A DNA stretch of 64,000 nucleotides from Aggregatibacter kilianii (GTDB taxonomy: Bacteria > Pseudomonadota > Gammaproteobacteria > Enterobacterales > Pasteurellaceae): positions 1 through 64,000 of the forward strand of contig NZ_NRCJ01000008.1 of the NCBI RefSeq assembly GCF_003129965.1, read 5' to 3'. The first letter of the stretch is position 1. Each line of letters opens with the position of its first letter. Below are positions 17,305 to 26,356 of the stretch, piece after piece. The position numbers and the translations under genes were made by a program. Under the pieces are notes generated by a model that had not been told where the DNA came from, searched no databases, and worked only from the letters and a program-made list of their open reading frames with translations.

Positions 17305-18975
17305 TTATTTCGCAATGCGTTTATATTTCATGCGATGCGGTTGAACGGCATCGGCGCCGAAGGTTTTCTTCTTCCATTCTTCATAGTCGGAGAAGTTGCC
17401 TTCGTAGAACGTCACTTTGCCTTCATCGCCGTAGTCCAAAATGTGGGTGGCGATACGGTCTAAGAACCAGCGGTCATGGGAAATCACCATGGCGCAACCC
17501 GGGAATTCTAAGATGGCATTTTCCAGTGCGCGCAGGGTTTCTACGTCAAGGTCATTGGTCGGTTCGTCCAGTAACAGCACGTTGCCGCCTGCCTGCAACA
17601 ATTTTGCTAAGTGCAAACGACCGCGTTCACCGCCGGAAAGTTCGCCCACGCGTTTTTGTTGATCCACGCCTTTGAAGTTGAAGCGACCTACATAAGCGCG
17701 ACTTGGAATTTCAAAGTTGCCGATAGTGAGAATGTCTTGTCCGTTGGACACTTCTTCCCACACGGTTTTTTTGTCGTCCATGGCGTCGCGGAATTGATCC
17801 ACGGACGCCAACACCACAGTTTCGCCCAAGGTGATGGAGCCGGAATCCGGTTGTTCTTTGCCGGAAAGCATACGGAACAGGGTAGATTTACCCGCACCGT
17901 TGGCACCGATAATCCCGACGATGGCGCCTTTCGGAATACTGAAGGACAAGTCATCGATTAACGTGCGGTCGCCGTAGGATTTGCTTAAATGCTGCACTTC
18001 AATCACTTTGTCGCCTAAACGCGGACCGGGCGGAATAAAGAGTTCGTTAGTTTCGTTACGTTTTTGATATTCGCCGGAATTAAGTTCTTCAAAGCGAGCC
18101 ATACGCGCCTTGCTTTTCGCTTGGCGACCTTTCGGATTTTGGCGCACCCATTCCAATTCTTTTTCAATGGATTTTTGACGGGCTGATTCCTGCGCTTGTT
18201 CTTGTGCCAAGCGTTTTTCTTTTTGCTCCAACCAGGAAGAATAGTTGCCTTCCCAAGGAATGCCTTCGCCACGGTCAAGCTCTAAAATCCAGCCGGCAAC
18301 GTTATCCAAGAAGTAACGGTCGTGGGTAATTGCCACCACAGTGCCTTCGTAGTCGTGCAAGAAGCGTTCTAACCACGCCACGGATTCCGCATCTAAGTGG
18401 TTGGTCGGCTCGTCTAACAGCAACATATCCGGCTTTTCTAACAATAAACGGCAAAGCGCCACGCGGCGACGTTCGCCCCCGGATAAATGCTCGATTTTGG
18501 CATCCCAATCCGGCAAGCGCAGCGCATCGGCGGCGCGCTCTAATTGGTTATCCAAATTATGTCCGTCATGTGCTTGGATGACGGCTTCCAGTTCCGCTTG
18601 TTCGGCGGCGAGTTTATCGAAATCCGCGTCAGGATCGGTATACAGCGCATAAACTTCATCTAAACGGGTTAAGGCACGTTTGACTTCACCCACTGCTTCT
18701 TCAATGGCTTCGCGCACGGTTTGTTGCGGTTCAAGTTTCGGTTCCTGCGGCAGATAACCGATTTTAATGCCGGGTTGCGGGCGGGCTTCCCCTTCGATTT
18801 CTTTATCAATGCCCGCCATAATGCGCAGCAACGTAGATTTACCGGCGCCGTTTAAACCGAGCACACCGATTTTGGCGCCCGGGAAAAAGCTCAGGGAAAT
18901 ATCTTTCAGAATATGACGTTTCGGCGGAACCACTTTGCCTACTCGGTGCATCGTGTAAACGAATTGTGTTGACAT
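17305..18975 (-). CDS. ettA: ABC-F protein EttA, energy-dependent translational throttle
   Basis: A 556-residue soluble protein with two ATP-binding cassettes and no membrane segments. Walker A motifs are GLNGAGKST and GANGAGKST, signatures LSGGERRR and LSGGERGR, Walker B LLLDEPTNHLD and LLLDEPTNDLD, typical of ABC-F. The linker between cassettes (KEKRLAQEQAQESARQKS) and the arm after the first cassette match EttA, which binds the ribosomal E site and gates the first elongation step by ATP/ADP ratio. Confidence 0.97.
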   Translation of the reverse strand: MSTQFVYTMHRVGKVVPPKRHILKDISLSFFPGAKIGVLGLNGAGKSTLLRIMAGIDKEIEGEARPQPGIKIGYLPQEPKLEPQQTVREAIEEAVGEVKRALTRLDEVYALYTDPDADFDKLAAEQAELEAVIQAHDGHNLDNQLERAADALRLPDWDAKIEHLSGGERRRVALCRLLLEKPDMLLLDEPTNHLDAESVAWLERFLHDYEGTVVAITHDRYFLDNVAGWILELDRGEGIPWEGNYSSWLEQKEKRLAQEQAQESARQKSIEKELEWVRQNPKGRQAKSKARMARFEELNSGEYQKRNETNELFIPPGPRLGDKVIEVQHLSKSYGDRTLIDDLSFSIPKGAIVGIIGANGAGKSTLFRMLSGKEQPDSGSITLGETVVLASVDQFRDAMDDKKTVWEEVSNGQDILTIGNFEIPSRAYVGRFNFKGVDQQKRVGELSGGERGRLHLAKLLQAGGNVLLLDEPTNDLDVETLRALENAILEFPGCAMVISHDRWFLDRIATHILDYGDEGKVTFYEGNFSDYEEWKKKTFGADAVQPHRMKYKRIAK

Positions 18976-19090
18976 AATTTTTCTCTGGTTAAGGGAAAAG
19001 TGCGGTCATTTTTATCGGTGTTTTTTTGGTTTTCCGAATGACCCTTAAGGAACAATAAATCATAAAAAGCAGTAATGATTCAGGTGGCTC

Positions 19091-19119
19091 ATTCTACTTG
19101 ATGTTTGCGGTTGTGCCAA
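19091..19119 (-). promoter_or_regulatory. Sigma-70 promoter for ettA
   Basis: On the minus strand TTGGCA (19119-19114), a 17-base spacer and TAGAAT (19096-19091), about 110 bases ahead of the ettA start. Confidence 0.6.
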
Positions 19120-19141
19120 TTTCCCGAAGCAAAAATTTAGG

Positions 19142-19203
19142 CATAAAAAAACCTCTCCGCAAGGAGAGGTAGGAAAGTAGTTTAGCTATTTATGATTATT
19201 TTA
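19142..19203 (-). ncRNA. Candidate small RNA upstream of ettA
   Basis: On the minus strand a promoter TTGATA (19226-19221), 17-base spacer, TAAAAT (19203-19198) is followed within about 50 bases by a perfect terminator hairpin ACCTCTCC-GCAA-type loop-GGAGAGGT (19170-19151) and seven T. No coding sequence fits between. The loop side is rich in CCUCUCC, able to pair with ribosome-binding sites. ettA has its own promoter further down, so this seems a separate short transcript rather than an ettA leader, though an attenuator is possible. Confidence 0.42.
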
Positions 19204-19294
19204 TTTAGGAACTTTATGAATATCAAGCAATCACTTGATGCGACTGAATAATATAGATATTTGGGGATGAAGGAAAATGCTAAATCAGGTTTTT

Positions 19295-19308
19295 TTGATA
19301 TAAATCAC
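19295..19308. promoter_or_regulatory. Possible FNR box before the nickel uptake genes
   Basis: TTGATATAAATCAC matches TTGAT-N4-ATCAA at 9 of 10 positions. It lies 104 bases before the DUF1007 gene and also upstream of the minus-strand small RNA candidate, so it could act on either. The rest of 18976-19411 is non-coding. Confidence 0.5.
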
Positions 19309-19411
19309 AAAATTTGGCAGATTTTTTCTTTTTTGCCGCTTTTTTGTACTTGTTCTGTGAGATTTTAATTTATGTTAGAATGCGTTACAGAATTTTTAGG
19401 AAGGTGAATTT

Positions 19412-20044
19412 GTGAAGAAACCGTTTTTATTGTTATTGTCCCTGTTATCTGTTCAACCTGTTTTTGCCCATCCTCATGCGTTTATTGAGATGAAAAACAA
19501 AATTTTAGTGGAAAATCAGCAATTAGTTGGTTTTTCCATGCAGTGGATTTTAGACGAACCCAGTTCGGCGGCGATGTTATATGATGTGCAACAAACCCAT
19601 GGCGATAAAAAAGCGTTGCAAAAGCTCATTGATGAAGTCATCGGCAATGTAGTGAACGAGCATTATTTCAGCTATTTGTTCGACAAGCAGGGCAATAAAA
19701 TCAAATACAGTGCTATGCCAAAAAATTACGGCATGAAATCCAGCGGTTCGCAAGTGTTGTACTTTTTTGATTTTACATTGTCCAAACCGCAATTGTTGAA
19801 AGATAACGAATTTACCTTAAGCACTTATGATCCCACTTATTATGTGTCTATGTACTACGCCGACCCCACAAAAAGTGCGGTGGATTTTTCCGCACTTCCG
19901 GCAAATTGTCAGGGTGAAGTGCTTGAGCCTCAGGTGGATGATAAAATAAAGCGATACGCCTCATCATTGGATCAAACGCAACGTGATGAAGACAATACAT
20001 TGGGTGCGATGTTCGCACAAAAAGTGCGGTTGATTTGCCGCTAG
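19412..20044 (+). CDS. DUF1007 periplasmic protein of a nickel uptake pair
   Basis: A 210-residue protein with a cleavable signal (LLLSLLSVQPVFAHPH). HPHAFIEMKNKI at the mature N-terminus is the typical DUF1007 start and places two histidines at the exposed end, suited to metal handling. The gene is 17 bases ahead of a NicO-type permease; this pairing is conserved in Pasteurellaceae, where the permease takes up nickel. It probably delivers or senses Ni/Co in the periplasm. Confidence 0.85.
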   Translation: MKKPFLLLLSLLSVQPVFAHPHAFIEMKNKILVENQQLVGFSMQWILDEPSSAAMLYDVQQTHGDKKALQKLIDEVIGNVVNEHYFSYLFDKQGNKIKYSAMPKNYGMKSSGSQVLYFFDFTLSKPQLLKDNEFTLSTYDPTYYVSMYYADPTKSAVDFSALPANCQGEVLEPQVDDKIKRYASSLDQTQRDEDNTLGAMFAQKVRLICR

Positions 20045-20060
20045 TTTTTTTAAGAGCCTT

Positions 20061-21095
20061 ATGAAATCCCGTTTATTTTACAGCATATTATTTGTCATTT
20101 TAGTTCTTGCCATCATTTATCTTTTCCCTTGGTTATTTAAACAGGTCGCCCTGTGGCAGCGGGAATTTAATCAACTCATGTCCGGTTATCTGCGCGAAAT
20201 TAAACAACAGCCCGTTTATGCTGGCAGCCTGCTGATTTCTGTCAGTTTCCTCTACGGCGTGTTTCATGCGCTCGGTCCCGGGCATGGCAAATTTATTATT
20301 GCCGGCTATTTAGCCACGCATCGAACCAAACTTGCTCGCAGTATGCAAATCACTTTCTTTTCTTCTTTAACGCAAGGATTGGTGGCGATTTCTGCGGTGT
20401 CTATTGTGGTTTTGTTGTTGCAACTGTCTTCCGCCTATTTTAATTTAAGTCAATTATGGCTGGAACGAGCCGCCTACGGACTGGTGATTCTACTTGGCTT
20501 AACTTGGTGTTGGAAAAGCGGGAAAGCGATATATAAACAACATCGACAAACCAAGAAAAAATTGCAAATTAATAAAATTCAAAGTGCCGCAACCAATGAA
20601 ATGCGAATTGGGTCGCTGATTGCCGAAAAAAGTGCGGTCGGAATTTTAAGTGTTTTTTCAACGGACCATGCCGAACACTATGCCAATTGCGGTTGCGGTC
20701 ATCAACATGTGCCGGATCCCGACAGGTTGAATCAAAGCACGAATATCAAAGAAAGCTTGCTGATTATTTTCAGTATTGGTATGCGCCCTTGTTCAGGTGC
20801 GATCTTCGTGCTATTTCTGGCGTACATGTTGGATCTTTACGGCTGGGGCATGGCGGCGACGCTGGCAATGTCTTTCGGTACAGGAATAACCTTGTCGGCG
20901 TTTGCATTATTGGTGCGTTACGCCCGTTCTACAGCAGTTAAAATGGGGCAGTGGTATCGCCTGCCTTTCGCGAATGTGAATGCGGAAGCGCTCATGAAAT
21001 GCCTTGCTGGTATCATCTTAATTTTCTTTGCCGTAAGTTTGCTTTACGGCACAACCTTGCCGGTGAGCGGTGGGGCGGCATTATTTGCCCGTTAA
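20061..21095 (+). CDS. NicO-family nickel/cobalt permease
   Basis: A 344-residue inner-membrane protein with about six to seven membrane segments. Signatures are GVFHALGPGHGKFIIAGYL and SIGMRPCSGAIFVLF, the conserved NicO/RcnA metal-path motifs. A central cytoplasmic loop has DHAEHYANCGCGHQHVPD, a His/Cys cluster likely to bind metal. Paired with the DUF1007 gene. Nickel would feed enzymes such as urease or hydrogenase; a HypA nickel chaperone is at 40156-40497. Confidence 0.9.
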   Translation: MKSRLFYSILFVILVLAIIYLFPWLFKQVALWQREFNQLMSGYLREIKQQPVYAGSLLISVSFLYGVFHALGPGHGKFIIAGYLATHRTKLARSMQITFFSSLTQGLVAISAVSIVVLLLQLSSAYFNLSQLWLERAAYGLVILLGLTWCWKSGKAIYKQHRQTKKKLQINKIQSAATNEMRIGSLIAEKSAVGILSVFSTDHAEHYANCGCGHQHVPDPDRLNQSTNIKESLLIIFSIGMRPCSGAIFVLFLAYMLDLYGWGMAATLAMSFGTGITLSAFALLVRYARSTAVKMGQWYRLPFANVNAEALMKCLAGIILIFFAVSLLYGTTLPVSGGAALFAR

Positions 21096-21130
21096 GAGAA
21101 GATTTTAGGAATTAAAAGGATTCAGCAGAA

Positions 21131-21161
21131 AAAATAAAAGCCCATAAGGAGGATATGGGCT
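21131..21161 (-). terminator. Terminator for tRNA-Asn
   Basis: GCCCATA (21140-21146) pairs with TATGGGC (21154-21160); on the minus strand it is followed by TTTTATTTTTT. Confidence 0.75.
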
Positions 21162-21228
21162 CAAATTCTTTTGGTATGCTTTAGCTTTTATAAAAGGAGA
21201 CAAATAAAAACTATCCAAAAGAAAAAAT

Positions 21229-21304
21229 TGGCTCCTCCTGCTGGACTTGAACCAGCGACATATGGATTAACAGTCCACCGTTCTACCGACTGAACTAAGG
21301 AGGA
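21229..21304 (-). tRNA. tRNA-Asn (anticodon GTT)
   Basis: A 76-base cloverleaf with acceptor TCCTCCT/AGGAGGA, D arm, anticodon loop CTGTTAA, T loop TTCAAGT and encoded CCA. Confidence 0.97.
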
Positions 21305-21407
21305 ATAATTTGGTATCAATAAAGATAGGTCGCGTATATTACTTATCCGATTATTCCTTGTCAACACCTCAAATTAAAAATTTTTTAACATTTTTAACCG
21401 TTTTTTT

Positions 21408-21430
21408 CTATCCACAAAGTCTGTGGATAA
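21408..21430. promoter_or_regulatory. Two inverted DnaA boxes
   Basis: CTATCCACA (21408-21416) and TGTGGATAA (21422-21430, complement is the consensus DnaA box TTATCCACA) face each other 5 bases apart, preceded by an AT-rich stretch. The gap between tRNA-Asn and uvrB (21305-21707) shows no gene otherwise; a uvrB promoter probably lies at 21,598-21,667. Confidence 0.55.
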
Positions 21431-21707
21431 GTTTGTGAGTTATTATTTTAAAAAACAGCTTGTTCCCGATGAAATCAGGCTCCGTTCAGATTTGCCGAAG
21501 AATTGATTGTAAAATGACATTTTCTGGTTTTTCAAATAGTTAATAAAAATCCAGAGGGATTTTGAAAATTTTTTCGTAAATTTGTGAAGGGACGGACTTG
21601 ACAAATATAACTCTGTGTAAAACTTGAATTTTTACCGCTCAATTTAGCCTGCCAAGTGTGCTAAAATACACAACCTTTACAAACGCTCAGAAAAACGACC
21701 GCACTTT

Positions 21708-23750
21708 ATGTCAGAAAAAATTAACACCAAACCTTTTATTCTACACTCCAACTTCAAACCCTCCGGCGATCAGCCGCAAGCCATTGCAAAACTTGCAGAA
21801 AATTTAGAAGACGGTTTAGCTCACCAAACTTTACTTGGCGTAACGGGCTCCGGTAAAACTTTTACCATTGCCAATGTCATCGCGCAATTAAACCGTCCCG
21901 CCATGTTGCTGGCGCCGAATAAAACGCTTGCTGCCCAACTTTATGCGGAAATGAAGGATTTTTTCCCGGAAAATGCGGTGGAATATTTCGTTTCTTACTA
22001 CGATTACTATCAGCCGGAAGCTTATGTGCCGAGCAGCGATACCTTCATTGAAAAAGATGCTTCCATTAACGATCAAATCGAACAAATGCGTCTGTCGGCA
22101 ACCAAGTCGTTTCTGGAACGGCGGGATACCATTGTGGTGGCGTCGGTGTCCGCCATTTACGGTTTGGGCGATCCTGATTCTTACTTAAAAATGATGCTGC
22201 ATTTGCAACAAGGCGCGATTATTAACCAACGCCAGATTTTGGCGCAACTGGCGGAATTGCAATATACGCGCAACGATCAGGCATTCCAGCGTGGCACATT
22301 CCGTGTGCGTGGTGAAATTATTGATATTTTCCCGGCGGAATCGGACGAACGCGCGGTACGTGTTGAATTATTTGATGATGAAATTGAGCGCTTAAGTTTA
22401 TTTGATCCGCTGACAGGGAGCAGTTTTGGCAGCGTCCCGCGTTTTACCGTATATCCGAAAACGCACTATGTCACGCCACGTGAACGTATTTTGGATGCCA
22501 TTGAAAAGATCAAAGTCGAACTGGCGCAACGACGGGAATATTTCATTAAAGAGAATAAATTATTGGAAGAGCAGCGCATTAGCCAACGCACCCAGTTTGA
22601 CATTGAAATGATGAATGAATTGGGGTATTGCTCAGGGATTGAGAATTACTCCCGTTATTTATCGGGGCGAAACGAGGGCGAGCCGCCGCCGACTTTGTTT
22701 GATTATATGCCGTCCGACGCCATTTTAATTATCGACGAATCCCACGTCACCGTGCCGCAAATCGGCGGAATGTATCGTGGCGACCGTTCCCGTAAAGAAA
22801 CCTTGGTGGAATATGGTTTCCGTTTGCCTTCGGCATTGGACAACCGCCCGTTGCGTTTTGAAGAATTTGAACGCTTAGCGCCACAAACTATCTATGTTTC
22901 CGCCACACCGGGACCTTACGAATTGGAAAAATCTGGGGCAGAAATTATCGATCAAGTGGTGCGTCCGACAGGCTTGTTGGATCCGCAAATTGAAATTCGT
23001 CCGGTGTCCATTCAGGTGGATGATTTATTGTCCGAAGCCCGCCAAAGAGCGGATAAAAATGAGCGCGTTTTGGTGACGACACTCACCAAAAAAATGGCGG
23101 AAGATTTAACGGATTATTTAGACGAACACGGCATTCGCGTGCGTTATTTGCATTCTGACATTGATACCGTAGAGCGGGTGGAAATTATCCGCGATTTGCG
23201 CTTGGGCGAATTTGATGTGTTGGTTGGGATTAATTTATTGCGGGAAGGTTTAGATATTCCGGAAGTATCTTTAGTGGCAATTTTAGATGCAGATAAAGAA
23301 GGCTTTTTGCGTTCCGAACGTTCATTAATTCAAACCATCGGACGCGCGGCGCGAAATTTACACGGAAAGGCGATTTTATATGCAGACAGCATTACTAAAT
23401 CCATGGAAAAAGCCATTACCGAAACCAACCGCCGCCGTGAAAAACAAGCGAAATATAATGAAGAGCACGGTATTGTTCCGCAGGCATTAAATAAAAAGGT
23501 GGGCGAGTTATTAGATATTGGTCAGGGGACAAATCAAAAAGCCAAAGCCAATAAGCAACGCGGGAAAATGGTAGCGGAACCGACCGCACTTTATAATGCC
23601 CCTACATCGCCTAGGGAATATCAACAACAAATCAAGAAGCTTGAACAGCAAATGTATAAATTTGCACAGGATTTGGAATTTGAGAAAGCCGCAGCGGTAC
23701 GCGATCAATTGCAGCAACTGCGCGAAAATTTTATGTTATTAGGTAAATAA
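21708..23750 (+). CDS. uvrB: Excinuclease ABC subunit B
   Basis: A 680-residue UvrB, the damage-verifying helicase of nucleotide excision repair. Visible are Walker [11 protein letters not shown], the beta-hairpin [21 protein letters not shown] that clamps DNA, DEAD-type IIDESH, motif [11 protein letters not shown], and the C-terminal UvrC-binding helix pair ([20 protein letters not shown]). Length is normal. An uptake signal lies directly before the ATG. Confidence 0.98.
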   Translation: MSEKINTKPFILHSNFKPSGDQPQAIAKLAENLEDGLAHQTLLGVTGSGKTFTIANVIAQLNRPAMLLAPNKTLAAQLYAEMKDFFPENAVEYFVSYYDYYQPEAYVPSSDTFIEKDASINDQIEQMRLSATKSFLERRDTIVVASVSAIYGLGDPDSYLKMMLHLQQGAIINQRQILAQLAELQYTRNDQAFQRGTFRVRGEIIDIFPAESDERAVRVELFDDEIERLSLFDPLTGSSFGSVPRFTVYPKTHYVTPRERILDAIEKIKVELAQRREYFIKENKLLEEQRISQRTQFDIEMMNELGYCSGIENYSRYLSGRNEGEPPPTLFDYMPSDAILIIDESHVTVPQIGGMYRGDRSRKETLVEYGFRLPSALDNRPLRFEEFERLAPQTIYVSATPGPYELEKSGAEIIDQVVRPTGLLDPQIEIRPVSIQVDDLLSEARQRADKNERVLVTTLTKKMAEDLTDYLDEHGIRVRYLHSDIDTVERVEIIRDLRLGEFDVLVGINLLREGLDIPEVSLVAILDADKEGFLRSERSLIQTIGRAARNLHGKAILYADSITKSMEKAITETNRRREKQAKYNEEHGIVPQALNKKVGELLDIGQGTNQKAKANKQRGKMVAEPTALYNAPTSPREYQQQIKKLEQQMYKFAQDLEFEKAAAVRDQLQQLRENFMLLGK

Positions 23751-24011
23751 AAGGTTGGTTTAAAAATAATATCTTTTATCATTTGGCTTCTATTTAATTT
23801 AGTATAAAACATTTAATTTGGTTATATATTAACCTTAAATGAACAGAATTTGATTTTCTATTTTTTTGGTAGGATAATGCAAAAGCTTTTGTATTATTAT
23901 TTAAAATGAAGGTGTAAATTGCTCAAAATAAATAGCGGAAATTCACCTTTAATATAAATAAAAATCTTAAGTTAGCGTATTTGAAATAATCAAATTAAAT
24001 AGGAGCAAAAA

Positions 24012-25103
24012 ATGAAAAAAACTGCAATCGCCTTAGCGACTACTGCAGCTTTAGCTGCAACAGTTGCAACTGTCGTACAAGCAGCGCCTCAGGCAAATAC
24101 TTTCTATGTTGGAGCAAAAGCCGGTTGGGCATCTGTTCGTCATGGTTTGAATCAATATCAATATAGAGACGAATCTGATGGCGCAGTCATTGGTAAAGCA
24201 AAGAAAAACTCTGAAGCTTACGGTGTATTCGGCGGTTATCAAATTACCGATCATTTTGCTGTTGAAGCGGGTTATGAATTCTTTGGTCGTGGTAAAGTGA
24301 AAGAATTTACCGGCGGTGAAAAAAGAATTACAGCGCACGGTTCCAGCTTATCCCTTAAAGCAAGTTATCCTGTCTTAGATAATTTAGATCTTTATGCGCG
24401 CGCCGGTGCGGCATTAATTCGCGTTGACTATAAAGATGACACTTTTGGTGAAACACATAAATTTAACGACTTAAAAGTATCTCCGGTTTTTGCCGGCGGT
24501 TTGGAATACGCCATTCTTCCTGAATTGGCATTACGTCTTGAATACCAATGGGTGAGCCGCGTAGGTAACTTTGGTAAAGCGGAAAGAAAAAAAGCGGACG
24601 CTTATTATGGTCCGGGTAACTACCATGAAGATGATGTTCGCTACTCCCCTGACATCGGTTCTGTCTCTTTAGGTTTATCTTACCGTTTCGGTCAAGGTGC
24701 GCCGGTTGTTGCGCCTGAAGTGGTTAACAAAACATTCAATTTGAACTCTGATGTGACTTTTGCATTCAATAAAGCGAACTTAAGACCGCAAGCGCAAAGC
24801 ACATTAGACGGCATTTATAGCGAAATTGCGCAAGTGAATAACGCTAATGTCCAAGTTGCAGGTTACACAGACCGTATCGGTTCTGATGCTTACAACCAAA
24901 AATTATCCCAAAAACGTGCTGAAACCGTAGCAAACTACCTTGTCTCTAAAGGTGTTTCTCAACAAGCAATCTCTGCGACCGGTTACGGTAAAGCGAATCC
25001 GGTTACCGGCAACAAATGTGATGCCGTTAAAGGCCGTAAAGCACTTATCGCGTGTTTAGCGGATGACCGTCGCGTAGAAATCGCAGTAAACGGCACAAAA
25101 TAA
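24012..25103 (+). CDS. ompA: OmpA-family outer membrane protein (P5-like)
   Basis: A 363-residue protein: signal peptide (ending VVQAAPQA), an eight-strand beta-barrel (NTFYVGAKAGWASV ... SVSLGLSYRF), then a periplasmic OmpA peptidoglycan-binding domain (FNLNSDVTFAFNKANLRPQA, GYTDRIGSDAYNQKLSQKRA, DDRRVEIAV). Two cysteines near the C-terminus form the usual disulfide. It links outer membrane to cell wall; surface loops commonly serve adhesion and immune evasion in this family. The 261 bases upstream hold its promoter region and no gene. Confidence 0.96.
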   Translation: MKKTAIALATTAALAATVATVVQAAPQANTFYVGAKAGWASVRHGLNQYQYRDESDGAVIGKAKKNSEAYGVFGGYQITDHFAVEAGYEFFGRGKVKEFTGGEKRITAHGSSLSLKASYPVLDNLDLYARAGAALIRVDYKDDTFGETHKFNDLKVSPVFAGGLEYAILPELALRLEYQWVSRVGNFGKAERKKADAYYGPGNYHEDDVRYSPDIGSVSLGLSYRFGQGAPVVAPEVVNKTFNLNSDVTFAFNKANLRPQAQSTLDGIYSEIAQVNNANVQVAGYTDRIGSDAYNQKLSQKRAETVANYLVSKGVSQQAISATGYGKANPVTGNKCDAVKGRKALIACLADDRRVEIAVNGTK

Positions 25104-25136
25104 TTTTTTAACCTCTATTTAGTCAATCTTTAAAAT

Positions 25137-25175
25137 AAAATCTGCACTTCGAAAAAGGTGCAGATTTTTTTATGT
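25137..25175 (+). terminator. Terminator after ompA
   Basis: AAAATCTGCAC (25137-25147) pairs with GTGCAGATTTT (25158-25168), followed by T-run. Confidence 0.9.
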
Positions 25176-25198
25176 ATGAATGAAATCGTTTCACGTCT

Positions 25199-26239
25199 TT
25201 AAAAACACGCAATTTTCTGACCGCACTTTGCACTTTGATAGACCTTTTCAATTAAATCCAATACATCAGCCGCCTGTTTTGCAGTAACGATAAGCGGCGC
25301 ATTTTCGGCTAATACGGCGTAAATATTGTCGTAATACGCCTGATAATTTCCTAATTCGCCTTCAAGTTTTTCACGAATAGTCTGTCCGTTTTGTTCGGTG
25401 TGCAAAATACCCCAATTTTCTTGTGTCTCTTTATTCCAATCGCCTTGTGGTAACGTCCCGGCGACGAGCAGGGCTTCTTGATTATCTACCCTTTGTTTAA
25501 AATAGGAACCAAGTTTTCCTTGTAACATAATATGTGGAGCGGCTTCTCTTGCATATTTTGTCGCACTCATGGTGACTTTTTTATTGGGGTAATAAAACTG
25601 GATTTGGAAATAATCTTCGCTGCCACTGTCTTCATGTTGCTTTGCCATGTCCGCATAAAGTGCGGTCGGTTTTCCGAATAAATCCACGACCTGATCGATT
25701 AAATGCACGCCCAAGTCAAATACCAGCCCGCTACCAAATTCACCGGTTTCTTTCCAGGCTTTGGCATTTTTGGATTTCGTATAACGTTCAAAACGTAATT
25801 CATAATTCACGATGTCGCCCAAGATGTTTTCTTTGATGAGCTTTTTCACCGTTAGCGCACCGTTGTCCCAGCGACGATTTTGATAAACGGATAGCATCAC
25901 TTGGTTTTGCTCAGCCAACTTGGTTAACTCATGGGCTTGCTGTGCAGTAATCGCAAGCGGTTTTTCTACAATGACATTTTTGCCTGCAAGAATAGCCTGT
26001 TTTGCCAGATCGAAATGTGTCAGATTTGGCGTGGTAATAATCACCAAATCAATGTCCGGCGTAAGCAAGCCGGCAAAGTCCCGCACCGTTTGCACATAAG
26101 GATAGCGTTGTTGCGCTTTATCGGTACTGCGTTCATAAATTTTTTTTATTTGAAAGCGCGGATCCAAATCTAGAAACGGCGTATGAAAAACCTGTGCCGA
26201 CATACCAAAGCCGGCAATTCCGACATTCACTCTTTTCAT
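25199..26239 (-). CDS. Gfo/Idh/MocA-family oxidoreductase
   Basis: A 346-residue NAD(P)-dependent dehydrogenase. N-terminal Rossmann fold VGIAGFGMSAQVFHTPFL, then VEKPLAITAQQAHEL, the conserved Glu-Lys-Pro catalytic motif, and GSGLVFDLGVHLIDQVVDLF in the C-terminal domain with the catalytic-region histidine. Most like E. coli YdgJ/YhhX. The substrate, probably a sugar or inositol derivative, cannot be told. Confidence 0.88.
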   Translation of the reverse strand: MKRVNVGIAGFGMSAQVFHTPFLDLDPRFQIKKIYERSTDKAQQRYPYVQTVRDFAGLLTPDIDLVIITTPNLTHFDLAKQAILAGKNVIVEKPLAITAQQAHELTKLAEQNQVMLSVYQNRRWDNGALTVKKLIKENILGDIVNYELRFERYTKSKNAKAWKETGEFGSGLVFDLGVHLIDQVVDLFGKPTALYADMAKQHEDSGSEDYFQIQFYYPNKKVTMSATKYAREAAPHIMLQGKLGSYFKQRVDNQEALLVAGTLPQGDWNKETQENWGILHTEQNGQTIREKLEGELGNYQAYYDNIYAVLAENAPLIVTAKQAADVLDLIEKVYQSAKCGQKIACF

Positions 26240-26318
26240 TTTCTCTCCTTAATGTCACTCATGAAATTTATTTGAACGGAATATAGCCTAACGAAGGTGC
26301 GGTTTGAATGCAAAAGAA

Positions 26319-26338
26319 AAGGGCGAAAATTCGCCCTT
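26319..26338 (-). terminator. Terminator after degQ
   Basis: AAGGGCGAA (26319-26327) pairs with TTCGCCCTT (26330-26338); T-rich tail on the minus strand. Confidence 0.8.
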
Positions 26339-26356
26339 AATCTATGAATATTGCTG

